In this document: positions 22,288 through 35,200 of the stretch, in pieces
How positions within the stretch are numbered: position 1 is the stretch's first letter
Layout: each line of letters begins with the position of its first letter
Source of the DNA: Pseudopithomyces maydicus
Taxonomy: Eukaryota; Ascomycota; Dothideomycetes; Pleosporales; Didymosphaeriaceae
NCBI GenBank assembly: GCA_026873275.1
Contig: JANTUC010000009.1
Span: 1,364,001 to 1,428,000 of the forward strand
Length of the DNA: 64,000 bases
Direction: 5' to 3'
Notes under the pieces: model-generated
Databases searched by the model: none
Told to the model about the DNA's origin: nothing
Seen by the model: only the letters and a program-made list of their open reading frames with translations
Position numbers and translations under genes: made by a program

Positions 22288-24266
22288 TCACGCGTCGACC
22301 AACTGCACCCTCTGACTCCGCCTATTCTTCAACTCCACCAGCATTGGAGTCAATGCTCCAGCGTCCACGAATCGTCCAGGAGTCAGCCCTTGCTCACCAG
22401 GACTTTTCGCAGAGTTGGGAGTCAACAAACTGTCGGGTGATCTTGTTGCGCGAGAAACAGAGACTGATCGTGCCACGCCCACCGTCGCATGTGAGCTTGT
22501 TTCAAGGCGCGCCGGGCCTACTCGTGGTGAAGTCGTTTTCAAGACGGCGTGCGATTTTGCGCGATTCAGCATGGGGCTTCGCGCCGTTGAAGTCGTTGTG
22601 GATATCGATTCTGGAGTCGCAGGAGACATGGCACTGGTAGGATGAGATCGCAGTGCAGAAGCTTTGGTCACGGTGGTTGGCTGCCGTTGTATAATCTCCC
22701 AAACGGGCTCCTCGTCTTGGACTTGCGGACGCCATGATTTTACGGGCGCGGCGGGCGTTGCCACGATGGTGATCTCCTCGACGTTGTAATCAAAGCTGCG
22801 GTCCGAGGTGGAGGCGGGGCTCGAAGCTTGAGAAAGTGAGGGGGTATCAGGGTAATCTGTCTCTTGTACAGCAGCTTCCTGTTTAGTAGATCGTGATGGG
22901 AAAGTAGATTGCGAAGGAGATGCAGCCGGTGCAGTTTTGGAACGTTGTAAAGGCCGTGGTCGGTTCGTAATAATGTGTGGGGAGGGTGCCCGGCTGGTAT
23001 TCGTGGAGGGAAAGAGAGAAAGGTTACCGGAAGGTGACTTGGATGGAAGGCTAGGAGATGTTGCGCGGCGATGGAGACCGTCTTGTGAACGTGCACCGTC
23101 GTTCTAAGGTAGCGTCAGATCTGCAAAAGCAATTCGTTAGTCGATACACGTACCTTGATTGAGAGTCCGCTCAGCGGCGTGACCTTATCAGCATTGCCCT
23201 GTCGCCTGTGTAGAAGCGATGAAGACGTATTGGTAGCCTGTGGTTGGAGAAGACCACTGAACATGACACTGTAGCGCTCCATGTGTACCTCGGGAATATC
23301 GACATCCAGCAGCGGTTTATCAAGGGCAATTCGAGGGGACGTGGTCTGAGAAGCTCCGGAAACCGTCACGGAAGGAAGTTGTGGAGAATCGTTCATAGGC
23401 CTTTGAGGTCGTGGGCTGAGAGCGAATCGTGAAAGAGGTGATTTAACCTTGCCATTTGGAACCGACCCAACTGTCAAAGCCCTTGGCCGGGTGTCGGCAG
23501 GTTCGCCTTGACCCTTTTTGTTGCGGGATGGCCTGATGTCTGCTTTAAAAGTGGCCGTTGGCGATGGCCTGGTACTGGCATCGTCGTCGAAGTTGACCGA
23601 TGGGAAGTCTACGGATTCATTGGCTTGCTGATTGACCAGACGGGCAGAGTTGACTGCTTTTGCTAGTTGATAGAAGGTATCTTTGTTGGGCTTGGGCGGA
23701 GGCGCCGTCTTCTTGAAGATTGATTTCCATCTGCTGATCTTAGGCTTAGAGGCGTCTCCCTGGGTTCCGTTCACGGGACGCGAAGCCTCGGGAGGCTGAC
23801 CATTGGATGTTATCTGGGTGACGGTGCCTTGACTCTGGGTAACGAAGTCTGTGGGTACATTCCAGTGCTGAGGTGGCATGGTGGGACTTCCAAGAGCGAT
23901 GCCGATGATTCCTTCTCCTTCTGGAAGCTGGGTAGTAGAGTACAGGGTGGTGGTGGATTTGGCAAGGCTGGCATAGGAAGCATTGAAGGGCGGATCGTGG
24001 AGGTGTTGGACAGGAACTACTTTCTTATGGAATAGTGTTGAACGGTCACCTGGCCCGCTGGAGGTTCTCGGGCGTTGTTGCATGTCGGATCCGGAAGTTT
24101 CAAGCGTGAACTCTGATGGTGTCACAGGTGTTGCTGCCTTTAATCTGTCGATTTCGACGGGCGATAATGTGGGCTGTGGCGCTGGGTCTCCGTCTCGTTG
24201 GTGCGTTTCCCTGGGTCCGCCTCTCAGCAGTCGGAAAGACTTTGATCTTCCCAGCATCTTGGCCAT
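22288..24266 (-). CDS. Uncharacterised Ser/Thr/Pro-rich, largely disordered protein, 642 aa
   Basis: Not recognised. Exons 24266-23154 and 23103-22288 are joined by a 50-nt GTACGT intron in phase 0. The N-terminus, MAKMLGRSKSFRLLRGGP, is basic. Much of the rest is low-complexity Ser/Thr/Pro with SP and TP dipeptides typical of phosphoregulated scaffold proteins. More conserved-looking islands are ISRWKSIFKKTAPPPKPNK (about residue 180), DTFYQLAKAVNSARLVNQQ, and EVHMERYSVMFSGLLQ near residue 335. The C-terminus ends GRFVDAGALTPMLVELKNRR, a short helical motif also seen in fungal uncharacterised proteins. No catalytic motif or membrane segment is evident. The reading frame and intron are well supported; function is not. 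Confidence 0.75.
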
Positions 24267-26022
24267 GGCGGTTTCAAGATGGGTGTTAGCTAGCGCTAGC
24301 TGGTGTCAAGATGCAGGTTGTGCGATGGGGAAGGAGTAACAGAAGTGGAGTGATCGACAGGTAACTTTGGAAGGAGTGGACGGCTCTCACAGAGAGCCAA
24401 AACGCGCCAAAACGAGAGCAAACGGAACGGAAGGGTGAAGGGAAAACGTCACGGTGTAAGAGGGAGAGCAGAGGGAGGAAGGGAAATTGACCATGGCAGC
24501 AGCGCAACGGGAAACCGCCAGCGTCCCGCGTATCGGGAGGCGGTTCATGCCTAAGTGTTGTGCTAAGGCCGCGCAGGCTGCAACTACTGGGCGTCAGGAA
24601 CAAATTGCACCGCGAGGGTCTGCGAGGATGAGGGAAGTGAGCATGCGCCGCAAGGCGAATGAGGATGCAGCCGGGCTGGGATTGGGTGAATGGGCAGATA
24701 GCGGGGGGACTTGCGACAGCGTGCGTCCTTGCAAGTGACTGGGGTCGTCGTCTCGAACCTCCGACATGGTGGGGAGGCGGGTATTCGTGCTGGGTCTGGC
24801 CCGCACGGCCGCAGTTTCAGCGGGCTGCCGTGCGCAATCTCGCTTTCCACCTGCCAGGCGCCACACACGCACTGGTTGCAACCTCCGCGAGCAAGAGTCA
24901 GTGAGCCTTGCCGCTGACGGCGAATGCAGGGCAAGCCATTCGGAGCATTGATGGCGAGATGCAACCGCGCCATTGCTCACTCACCAACCACCGCTGCTCG
25001 TGCGAGCTGCTCTGCTGTGGGACGGAAATAACACAAGCAGGAACACAGCGCAGGATCCTGCTAGTTCCCGCTCTTGCGTCTGGTACAATTTGCCAAAATT
25101 GCAACGGGAGCGCGCGCGACCTGGTGGCTGATTACCTACCGGTGGCTACCACTCACCAGTGACTGTCCACCGCCGGGAAGAGGGGACGATCTGCGCGGGG
25201 AACTGCGCAGACTGGAGCGATTGCGCCGCTGACATGTCGTGACATGCATGCGCATCTAAAACATGCAGATCGGATACCTGCTGTGCAGTACATGCGCTGA
25301 TGCATGAATTCGAGACATGCGCAGGCAACGGGCATGGACGTGTGAGTTGGTGGTGGTGGTGGTGGTGGTGATGTTGGTGTTGGATACCTATGTACATGTG
25401 TCCCAGGCCAGGTACCGTGACATGAGATCATGTGGTTCCATCTGATTGGCCCCTGCTGCCAGCCTCGGCTTGTCCCGAGCTTCAGTCGGTCGACTGCATG
25501 CACCCACCAACGCCAAATCCGAGCGTTGGTGGACGAAAAGTCCAGACACACATGTTCTGTACCCCGGCTAGGTGCTCCCGAGCTCCCCATCAATAAGATT
25601 GATGCGGCTGATCCGGCTGCCTGCATGCTTCAACCTTGCTTCCAGCCCCAGCGATAGACATAGGGGCCGCGATCAACTGGCAGACACCTTTCACATTGTT
25701 TCCGTAACCGCTTTATTGTGGGCTTCACGTTGCGAAAGAGCAAGTATTTATGTAAACATACAAGTACCTAAACATAGACACTCACGAGTCATGCCGGTTG
25801 TTGCCCTCACCTTACGAGTCCTCACGAGCCCAAGGGACCCCTCACGTCTGCACTCCTTATACGAGGTGAAATATGACACGGCCAGCGGCCCCCGGCACCA
25901 TCTGCAGCAATGACACAAACACATCAACAACAAGCGCAATTGCAGGACACGGAAACTTGATGATTTCATCTTGCATCAAACGTCCTAAGGCGGCCCGCCC
26001 CACGCCCCCAAATTGACCAAAC
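24267..26022. other. Long intergenic region (1.76 kb), no gene seen
   Basis: This region lies between the start of the disordered-protein gene and the stop of the AAA ATPase gene. It has a (TGG)n tract at 25348-25370 and several GC-rich open frames on both strands without recognisable features. I call nothing coding here. Confidence 0.45.
25348..25370. repeat. (TGG)n microsatellite
   Basis: Nearly eight perfect copies of TGG lie in non-coding DNA. The opposite-strand reading would encode a polyhistidine run, but no gene model supports it. Confidence 0.85.
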
Positions 26023-28395
26023 TCAATCTTCCACCAGCGACTTGCCTGGCCGCCATCCCTCATAACGTGCCGCTTCCTCTGGTAGCGTCCTCGGTACATG
26101 CTTCCCTAGTGCTCTATCAAAGTGATTCATCTTAACCTCAGCCGCTCCCTCACCGCCACCTTCTAGATAGTCTGATTTGGCCAGCTCTACCACGTCCGCG
26201 CAGAGGCCCTTGATATCTGCTCCCGTACTACCTTGCGTCTTGGAAGCCAGGAGATCGAGGTCCACATCCTCACCAAGTGGCCATTTCCTCGTATGGATTT
26301 GCAAGATTTGCTTCCTGGCCTCCAGAGTAGGTAGTCCGATGTGTATGTGGACATCAAAACGTCCAACACGGATGAGCGCCGCGTCTAAGATGTCTGGCCT
26401 GTTCGTCGCCCCGATGATGAACACATCCTTGAGCGCTTCAATTCCGTCCATTTCGTTGAGCAGCGTAGCCACAACATTGAGCCCACTCTCGGGCGTCTTG
26501 TCGCGTGATTTTCCGATGCTGTCGATTTCATCGAAGAAGATGATGCACGGCTTTGCAGCACGTGCTCGTCGGAAAACGTCTCGTATCGCACGCTCCGACT
26601 CACCGACATACATCTTGATGAGCTCTGAGCCTTTGACGGCAAGGAAGTTTTGACGAGATTCCGTGGCCACAGCTTGCGCAATGAGCGTTTTGGCGCAACC
26701 TGGGGGGCCATAGAGAAGTACACCTTTACGGGACTGGGGTGCGCCGAACTTGGCATCGAGCTCGGGAAACTGGCACATGGTTAGCGACCGAGTCATTTGA
26801 CATATTACGACAGGCGGATGTCGTGTTCGAGCTTACTTTGTAGGGGCGAACAACGATTGACTCTAGGAGCGAGCGAACATGATCTACTCCAGCGATGTCT
26901 GCCCACTTGACCTTTGGAACCTCGATGATGCTGTCTTTGAGAACTGTTGGCTGGATTTGACTGATCACGGCGTTGAAGTCTTCCTGAGTAACAAAGGTAC
27001 TCTCCTTGAGAACGTCATTCAACGTTCCTTGTCCGTCCCCATCTAGAGATTTCCTCAGGTGAGTGTCGTGATTCCATCTGGCCTTACTGATCAGATCTAT
27101 GATATCGCGACCTACAAAACCGTGGCATTGTTCCGCCAAAGATGTGTAGTCAAACTCTGGATCCATGTGTTCATGGCTCAAAAGCTGCCGTATAATGTCT
27201 TCCCTTTGTTTGACGTTTGGAGCAAACAATTCAAGCTCGATCCTGAGTCCTGAGTGAGAGCGCAGAGTGGCATCAATGTCATATATTCTGCGTGTGGCGG
27301 CGGCAACCACAACCCTGGTGTTTTGTAGCTTTTCTAGCTCTTCTTGCAGCTGCTCGACAAGATTCTCCGCTTTCTTCAAGAACTTGTCTAGGTTATCAAT
27401 CAATATCAAGGCAGGCTGGTTGTTTAGAGAGGCTTCAAAAACGTCCTCGGATAAAGCCACAGCTTGCTCTTTCCGGTGTGCAGCAAGCCAGTCCTGGTCC
27501 AACTTGTAGACTTTGCGCCATGGTGCAGCGGACAACCTCTTTAGGAGCAGAGATTTCCCACAGCCTTCAGGCCCATGGAAGAGGAATGATGTAGGTCCAC
27601 GGAAGCGAGGGTTCTCTAAGGGGAAGCTGGTGCTCGAGATCAGAGCAAGATTGTCATTAACGGTCTCAATCTGCTCGTGAAGTCCACCAATACCCGCAGC
27701 ATCGAGACGCAAGACGGAACTGCTGCTGGTGGCGGCATCAGCCTTGGTCTTGACTTTGAGTGAGGGGTCCTGAGAAAAGGTCACTTGGGAGTTCTTCATG
27801 TCGAAGAATAGGGGATGTTGCTCATCAACATCCGACTCCACATCAGTCACGGTCATGCGCAATTTGGATCCCGCAGCAAGCGACCTCGGTTTCTTCTCCA
27901 CATCAAAGGTGCAGCCCGGAACCAGGATTTCCAAGTCAGCTAAGCAGTGTAAGCAAATTGGGTCAATCGATGTTGGCGAGGCTACCGACCTAGGGCAGTC
28001 TTGGTGAACAGAGCCAGCTCATCATTATCGGCATACTTTTTGAGGGCTTCCGAGGTATGAGAGAAGGAGACCTGGACCGATGTGACGGCAGTAGGCGCCT
28101 GATTGACCTTTTCTACGAAGATGGCATCGGTCAATATCAGATCATATTTTTCGCGCAACAGGTCCGAGACCTTGACGATGGGCTTGTTTCCCGGGTTAGT
28201 CTGCTGGGCGGGCCATGCTACAGCGAGTCCATGGAAGCCTCTGGGGGTGGTCAGACGAATGCGCTCCCCAGCGGCGAGGGAGAGGTTCTTGAGCTCCTTC
28301 GTCGAGAGGTGGGCGCGGAAGGAGGCCTGATCGAGGCTGCTACTTGCGGAGGCGCGTTCCAGCGGACGCAGGGTGAAGGGCGTGGCGGCCGTCAT
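26023..28395 (-). CDS. Afg2/Drg1-like double AAA+ ATPase, 751 aa
   Basis: Exons 28395-27990, 27939-26837 and 26769-26023 join in phase to 751 aa. An N-terminal beta-rich domain (about residues 1-210) precedes two AAA+ modules. D1 has Walker A GPEGCGKS (about 258-265), but its Walker B reads LILIDNLD, with Asn in place of the catalytic Glu. D2 is canonical: GPPGCAKT (about 524-531), IIFFDEID (about 582) and a second region of homology NRPDILDAALIRVGRFD, with V where most have P. Sequence and size fit the Cdc48/Afg2 branch, whose yeast member Drg1 releases Rlp24 from pre-60S particles in the cytoplasm. Alternatives are another type II AAA such as a Pex1/Pex6 relative, but the length is short for those. 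It shares a 170-bp divergent promoter with the next gene. Confidence 0.8.
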
Positions 28396-28565
28396 GATCC
28401 TGCTGGACTGCTCTCCTCGGCTTGACCCGTGACTCAAATCGCATGGTGGAGGGTGGGAGTGAATTTTGGTGGCGTGCTGAGTCAGCGGGTGAAGCTTCCC
28501 CAGAACTTTTTCCGACGATTGGCCAGCCATCGCCTCGAGTGCAATGTGACCAGGCACAGTAATTG
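28396..28565. promoter_or_regulatory. Compact bidirectional promoter (170 bp)
   Basis: The start codons of the AAA ATPase (minus) and the zinc-finger-like protein (plus) are 170 bp apart, so core promoters and leaders must overlap or be very short. It contains GGTGGAGGGTGGGAG and a GTGAATTTTGG stretch. No factor site is claimed. Confidence 0.5.
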
Positions 28566-31386
28566 ATGCCGCCGCCGCGCCGAATCCTACCTCTGCGGCC
28601 ATGGCACCCCCCGAGGACCTCTGTCCACGCGCGCTGGGCCTCGCAGGGAGCCCGCGCCGTGAGCAACGAGCAGCCCGATGACGGCGCGCCGGGCAGCCGT
28701 GATCAAGGTGCGTCCACCCGCTGAAGCTCGACGATTGACGCGCTAAACCAACGCAGCGGAAGCCCCCCAGGACCGACACCAAAACCCGCCGGTACGCCGG
28801 CCTGGAGCTCTGGGGACCGGCCGAAAGCTGTTCCCCGGAGCCCCCGAAAGCCCCCAGAGGGTCGCGCTGACGGAGCGTCCATCTGGGACTGTATGTCTCG
28901 TCTGCGGCCACGACTACAAATCACCACCGACGCTCCGTCACCACATAATCCAGGACGGCCACATTGCTTCCTGGCCAGCAATCTTTCGCAGCCAAGAGGA
29001 TGCTCTGTACGAACGATCAAGGAAGCAGCGCTTCGATTTCGCCGGCTGGGGCTCGCCCTGGGCAAAGACGCATTATGCCGACATCGAAGGGTACAAGGTG
29101 CGCTGCTGCGACAGTTGCAACACACCTGTTCGTTCGCTCTCCGATGCAACCATGCACCTGCTATCCAGCGAGCAGTGCAACAAGACCAAGACGGGTGGAG
29201 CCACCAGCTTTGCGTGTCTCGAATGCGAGGAGGTTTTTGATACTACGGAACAAGCTCATCAACACGTCCAGTCTTCACCCGAGTGCGTGACCGCCATCAG
29301 AAACAGACCAACGCTGCCGGACCTCGACTTCTTGTCTATGCTTGCCGAAAAGCGTGACGTCATGGCCACAAAGGTGTACCGCTCGTATGTAGACCTTCTG
29401 GTCATGATCTATTCAGAGCTCAGAAGCATGCCGAATCCGATCATCGCGCCGATTCTTGACGCTGTACATACTTATCTATACCCGGTCTACGCCGATGCAA
29501 AGGAGACGAAGGATAAACCCATGCTCCGTTATTTCAAAAACCATCCTACTCTTGCTACCGAACTTGGTGAGAAACCAAATGCAACGACACGGCAAGTTTC
29601 GCTCCGGTACGAAACTTCTATGGACGGCACAATCTTCGGGATACATAAACACACGTCTCGAAAAGGTAAAGCCAAGCCTTTGGGTCGTGATAGCACTTCT
29701 TCCACAGAAGCAATGGCTACCACAGCGGAAAATCTCTCTTCTTCACGGCAAGGCCCTATTGTATTGGAGAAAGAAGAATCCCCTGTGCCGATGAAAACCC
29801 AGCAGCCAGACAACTCAGACTTAAGACTGCAGCTCAATCAGCTGATGGAACAGGTCAGAATTTTGCAGGAGAAGATTGACGGCCCACGAGTCTCGAAAAA
29901 TACGGCTTCATTGGAAGATGCTGATCAAAGCTCACCCCCTGTACCCAGCAGGCGATACGCGCCCACGCTTGAAGCCCGACTCCAGAATGAGAAGCTTAGA
30001 GCATCATTGGCTCATGGGGTGCCCCTGGAAGAGCTCAAATCCACGTCTACACCGTCAGATCTTTCTACCTCGTCGGACAGAGTAACAGAAAGTTTTTCAG
30101 ATGGACAGAGATTGGTCCGCCAGATACGCACGCAAGCAAAGACCATGAAATCTTCCGAAGACCTGACTAAGCATGAGATTGCAAAGAATACACCTGACAA
30201 GGCTCACGTCAACCAAAGTGAACCGATGCAGCTCGGAACGCCAAATGCAGCGGATAATTCTCTTCTCGACGAACTCTTCCCGGAAGCACGCAACTACATT
30301 CAGCCTCACTACACCAAACGCAACCCGTACCCCAAGCTTGACCTTCCCACCTCAGCTCCCCTCGTTAGATCCTATTCTCCGAAGGAAAAGTTGAGCAGCC
30401 GGGACAAGTATATCCAAGCATTTCAAAACTCATCTGAGATGCTGGCGGCACTGCAACTCCTTCACTGTAGCACCGAACTGACTGAGGCCGACTTCCGACG
30501 TCTTGTTCCTGGAGGACGGCACATCGAAGGCTGGGCCCGTGACGGTGAAATCCACAAGATTATACCTGGACGCGATCCGCTCAGCTTGGAGAGATTGCCT
30601 TTCTACTATCTGATCTTCAAAAACCCTGAAGCCGCCCTCAAATACCAGAGCAATGCATCACGTCTACACCAGTTGAGTAAATTACACGGGTCTTCCAATT
30701 CCGTGTTCGCGATCCCGCCACCTCCTGGGCTCCTCGAAAACGGCGAAGACCTCAATGCCGCGCTCTCATCGTACTTGCTCACGCCCCCAAGTCAGGACCT
30801 GCAGCTCAACATGGTCATGCAACCGTACAACCCCTCTCTTTCTCGCCTCATCGAACGAGGCGGTTACGATCTCATCGTTTCGGGCGCCACTTCGGCCAAA
30901 AAGCAAGTACACAAGGTTCTATTGCACATCGAAGGCTACGAGCCATCCCCCTACGACATCTACCAGATCCTCATGCAGGACGCCTCCATGCGCGGCATCA
31001 CCTGGCCTTTCCTCCACGAACACCAATCCGTGTACCGCCTGCGCGACGTCATGGACATGAAAACGCGCTTCCGCAGCGTCGCCACTGCGAACCCGCGAGC
31101 CACCAGGACAACCAAGAACAGTCACGATCCGTACGCGGAGTTTCTGGGCCACAACTCGGCGGACGAGCCCGAGGACGATAACGGCCAGGATGCAAAGGCG
31201 ATCAACCAGATGATTATGAACCGCGTGTATAATCGGTGGATTATCGAGTTCAGCGAGGAGAGCGCCGCGAGGCGGTTTGCGAGGCTGTGGCATAGGAAGG
31301 TGTTGCCGATGCAGGCGAGTGTGAAGCATAGGACGTGGAGGGATCTGGAGGAGGTGAGGATGTGTAATGCGGAGTATCTGTGGTGA
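28566..31386 (+). CDS. Probable mitochondrial protein with three C2H2/C2HC-like fingers, 923 aa
   Basis: Not recognised as a named protein. Exon 1 (28566-28707) and exon 2 (28757-31386) are joined by a 49-nt GTGCGT...CGCAG intron; total length is exactly divisible by three. The first residues, MPPPRRILPLRPWHPPR, followed by SVHARWASQGARAVS, are Arg-rich without acids until about residue 36, like a mitochondrial presequence. Three motifs follow with the same spacing C-x2-C-x12-H-x5/6-(H/C): CLVCGHDY (from about 94), CDSCNTPV (about 165) and CLECEEVF (about 201). The middle is disordered with one coiled-coil-like segment (LRLQLNQLMEQVRILQEKI). The C-terminal 330 residues are folded-looking, for example ELTEADFRRLVPGGRHIEGW and WIIEFSEESAARRFARLWHR. 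Import and metal binding are inference. It could act in mitochondrial gene expression, but that is unproven. Confidence 0.76.
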
Positions 31387-32234
31387 GGTGTGCATAGGGG
31401 ATGTGTGTATGTATGATATGATGTGTATCTCTGTAAAGATAAATGTGCAGATACGAGCACCTGGTAAATGTAGATGTAGATGTAGATGTAGACTAGTAAC
31501 GTTCGTAGAGATTGTAGATACCTTTTCGCTTTGCGTAAATGCGCAATACACGTTTATTGTTAAACTGCCTCTTTCCAGTATCGTCCATCACACTGTGATG
31601 TACTGCGTTTTCTGTGTAGCTGCAGATATTGACTTAAAAGTAAGCCACAGAAGACAGAAGAGTTACACAGTCGGCCTCAAATAGGCTCGAGCTTCGTTTT
31701 ACAGCTGAAATATTCACAAAGAACTTATTGTTGGGATATACCGAAAAATTGCTATATGTATATACACAGTAATCTGCTATTCTCGATACCTTAATATTAT
31801 TCTTTTCTATGAGCATAGTCTTAACATACATTGGAATGTGCGACTACACGATTTACAATGATTGTATTCTAGTTTTTGAACATTATCTTGATGCATGAAC
31901 ACCACTTAGGACAAATAAGCGATCAATATACGCTGTTCAAATATGTGACGGAACAGCTCATGCAGACTTCCGCTAAACAACGCAAGAGCAAGCAGAACCA
32001 AAGGTTGCTCGGAGGCACTAACACAACGAGGCACATTCATGTACGATCAAAGCCATTGCATATACAAAACTCGAAATCATTACTAAAAGGTATTTACGTA
32101 AAGTTTTCATACATGACGCTCGCTCTCTACCAAGCATCTACGAAGGTGGATATCGCCATTTCTACCAGCCAAAAAATAACGCCGCTCACGACACATACGC
32201 ACAATGAACGAATGAATCAACAGAACTAAGCCGT
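31387..32234. other. Convergent intergenic region (848 bp)
   Basis: This lies between the stops of the zinc-finger-like protein and FAS1. It holds a hexanucleotide repeat at 31468-31491 and is otherwise AT-rich 3'-flank DNA. No gene is seen. Confidence 0.5.
31468..31491. repeat. (ATGTAG)n short tandem repeat
   Basis: Four copies of a TGTAGA/ATGTAG unit lie just downstream of the zinc-finger-like protein stop, probably in its 3' UTR. Confidence 0.8.
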
Positions 32235-35200
32235 CTAAGCAGCCGCGGTCTTAGCTTCTTCCTTCTCCTCGTACTTGTCCCAGTTGGCAAGAATGTTGCC
32301 AATCTTGGGTGAGTTTGTCAGCTTGTAGACATCCTCGAAGTACTCCTTGGTGAGCGCGAACGGCTTGGCAGTAACGTTGGGGATGTACTTGCCAACCAGC
32401 TTGGAAGGATCAATGGATGTCTTGTGAATCTTCTTGAGCAAGAAGTTACGGAACGGCTTCACACCAGAGCGCAAGAAAGTGCTGTGGAAGGGCACATCAA
32501 TGCCCTTCAGCGGGATGGTTGCAAAGCCACGCTGGAGGTCGAGCGGCTTCGGCTTGGCCTCAGTCTGCTTGGCACACTCCTTGATAATCTCCACAAGATG
32601 TGCCTTGACGTCCTCGATAGACATGCTCTGCATGAGTGCCTGGATGTCAATCTTCTGGGCTTTGAGGTAGTTGGTAACATTGGTGAGGCAGTCCAAAGCA
32701 CGAAGGTCACCAGCCGCAACATACTGCATGTTGGCGATGTTGTAGTTGACAATCTCCAACAGCCATCCGGTCTGTTCTGCAATGTTCTCCACGACGTACT
32801 GGAGAGCCTGCTCGTTGAAAGTCTTCGAGATTCTGCTCGGGTTGACAGCGCACATGGAGTAGTTCGATCGACCAGCTTCGTCACGCTCGACGGCAACTTG
32901 CATGGTCAAACCGCGGTAGAAAACAACGGAAACCAAGCTTTCGATGGGCATAACTTCAGCGAGCGCAGCAAGAGCCGAGTACTCTCCGAGCGAGTGACCA
33001 GCGAAAGTACTGTCGCGCTGTACTAGTCCCTTAGAGCGCATGTCTTCGAACGATGCCTTCTCCATCAGCGTAAGGGCAGGCTGAGTGAACTGTGTGGCGG
33101 ATAGAAGACCCGTTGGAGACCGGTAAGTGTACGAAGTCGTGTTTTCGTCGATCTCCTTGAAGATCTTCTCTGACTTGACAGTGCCATCGGAGCTGACCGT
33201 CTCGAACGTCATAGACATGTAGTTCTGGCGAATGGCCTTGCCACGAGGACCACCAAAGTGAATTGTGAGCTCCTTCGGGTTGTTCTTGACAATGTTGGTG
33301 ATAGCAAAGCCTAAAATAATTAGTATCACAGTGCGAGCCGGAGTGCAACGACTTACCATAGTTATCCATAAAGTGCTTGTCAGCACGGTCCCAGACCTCC
33401 TTGGCTACAGGGCTGCTGGCATAAAGGTCCATACCCATGCCTTGCTCTTGGGAACCTTGACCAGTAAAGACGTATGAGGTGGTAGGTTGCTCGACCTCGG
33501 CCTCTCCAAGCAGGACCTTGTCTTCAGTCTCCTTGTTGCTGACCTCAATCTTGATAATCTTGCGACCAGACACCATACCAACGTGCTGGAGCTTGACCTC
33601 CAAGATGTCATCAGGCAAGACCATGCCCACGAGGTTCACGTGATAGCTGCGAACACGACCAACATGGTTCTCAGCAGCCCAGGTCTCAACCAAGCTCCGA
33701 ACAGCAGCACTAGAGTACATGCCGTGAGTGATCGTGCCGGGGAGGTTGGCGTAGCTTGAGAAAACACGGGATACGTGAATTGGGTTGTAGTCGCCGGAAA
33801 CACGCGCGTATGTCTCGTTGGAAGCAGGAGCCTTGAGCGTGAGAGGAGTCTTGCCATTCAATGGAATGGGGTTCTCAAAGTTGACAGGCTGGTCGATTGC
33901 AGATCCATTACGCTCCAAGTAATCCAGAACTGGGTTGCCGTAAGATGTACCAGAGGAGTAATCAACAGAAGCAATTTGAATGATCTCCTTGGTAGGAAGC
34001 TCAAGCAGCACCTCACCGACGGTCTGAACTTCGGAGAAGGCAGTCTTGTTCTTGTAACGAACGAAGCTCTCCAATTTGAAGGTCAGAGTCTTGTTCAACA
34101 ACTCTACGTCTGGCTCATCCATGTTGAACCATTCCTTAGAGCGCAAGATAGCTACATCCTTGCTAGTAGCCAAGTGCAGCTGCATTGGGACTTCGGTCTT
34201 CCTCTGGAAAGTATTCTCGAAGTCATCATACGCGCCACGGTACAGGAACTGGCTGGTAACCTCCATCACGGGCTTACCATCACGAGTGATGGTACCGCAA
34301 ACCTCAACCATCTTGCCAGAGTCTTGGTTAAGCACCGCATTGATTTGAGCAGTGGTGTCCAGAACATCGCCCTTTTTCAGAGGTTCTGCACCTGGAAGCA
34401 TACGGAAGCCGTTGGAAAGATGCACGAGCTTAAGCAGGTCGCCATCGATAGCACGAGGGAAGATTGGCTTGGTGATAGCCTTCCAACCAACGACGATAGC
34501 AAAGTCCATAGGGGCAAACACCTCCTTGTTGGGACGTTCAACGAACGCCTCACCGGTGTTGCCTACAGCATGAACGAAGTCGTTGATGGCTTCGCTCGTG
34601 ACGGTTGCACGGCCACCGTCAAACTTGGAGCTGACAGGTGTATCGAATGGGCAAGCTTCATCACCGAACCAAATCTTGTAGTAAAACTCCTTGATACGGT
34701 CGTTGCGAGCATCCATTACCTCGTGGATTGGAGCGTAACCGTACTCTGGACGGTAATGGAACTTGAGCGGCAGAGCAGCAGCCTGCTTGAGGGCAGTGCG
34801 TTCCTCAAACATATTGAGAACGATCTCATCCTTGACCAAGCTCACTTCGATGGTCTTGAAGTGCTTGCCGCCGTGGTGCAATTCCTTGACAGTGACAACA
34901 GTCTTGGCTGGCTCCTTCGGGTTTGCAATTTCGACAATCATGCCAGGTGTAGGGGCGAAGATCCTGGAAACTGGATTGGTCTGGAAGCGTTGGCCTTGGA
35001 CGAAAATATCAGCCGAGAAGAACGCGTGCCTCCAAGAGTATGTGGCACCGGCCAAAAGCTGAAGCCAAGGTTGAACCTCGGGAAGAGTGGAGTTGGGGGC
35101 AGCCGAGAGTCTGTATACAATCTTGTTTTCAAGATGGGAGACAGTAAGTCCGTCAACTTCAACTCCCTCAATGCCCTCCACAGGTTTGCTGCCGAAGTAC

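Noticed and set aside
25153..25626. Polyhistidine-containing 157-aa open frame on the minus strand
   Set aside because: The His run is the TGG microsatellite read in reverse. No domain, promoter or splice support.
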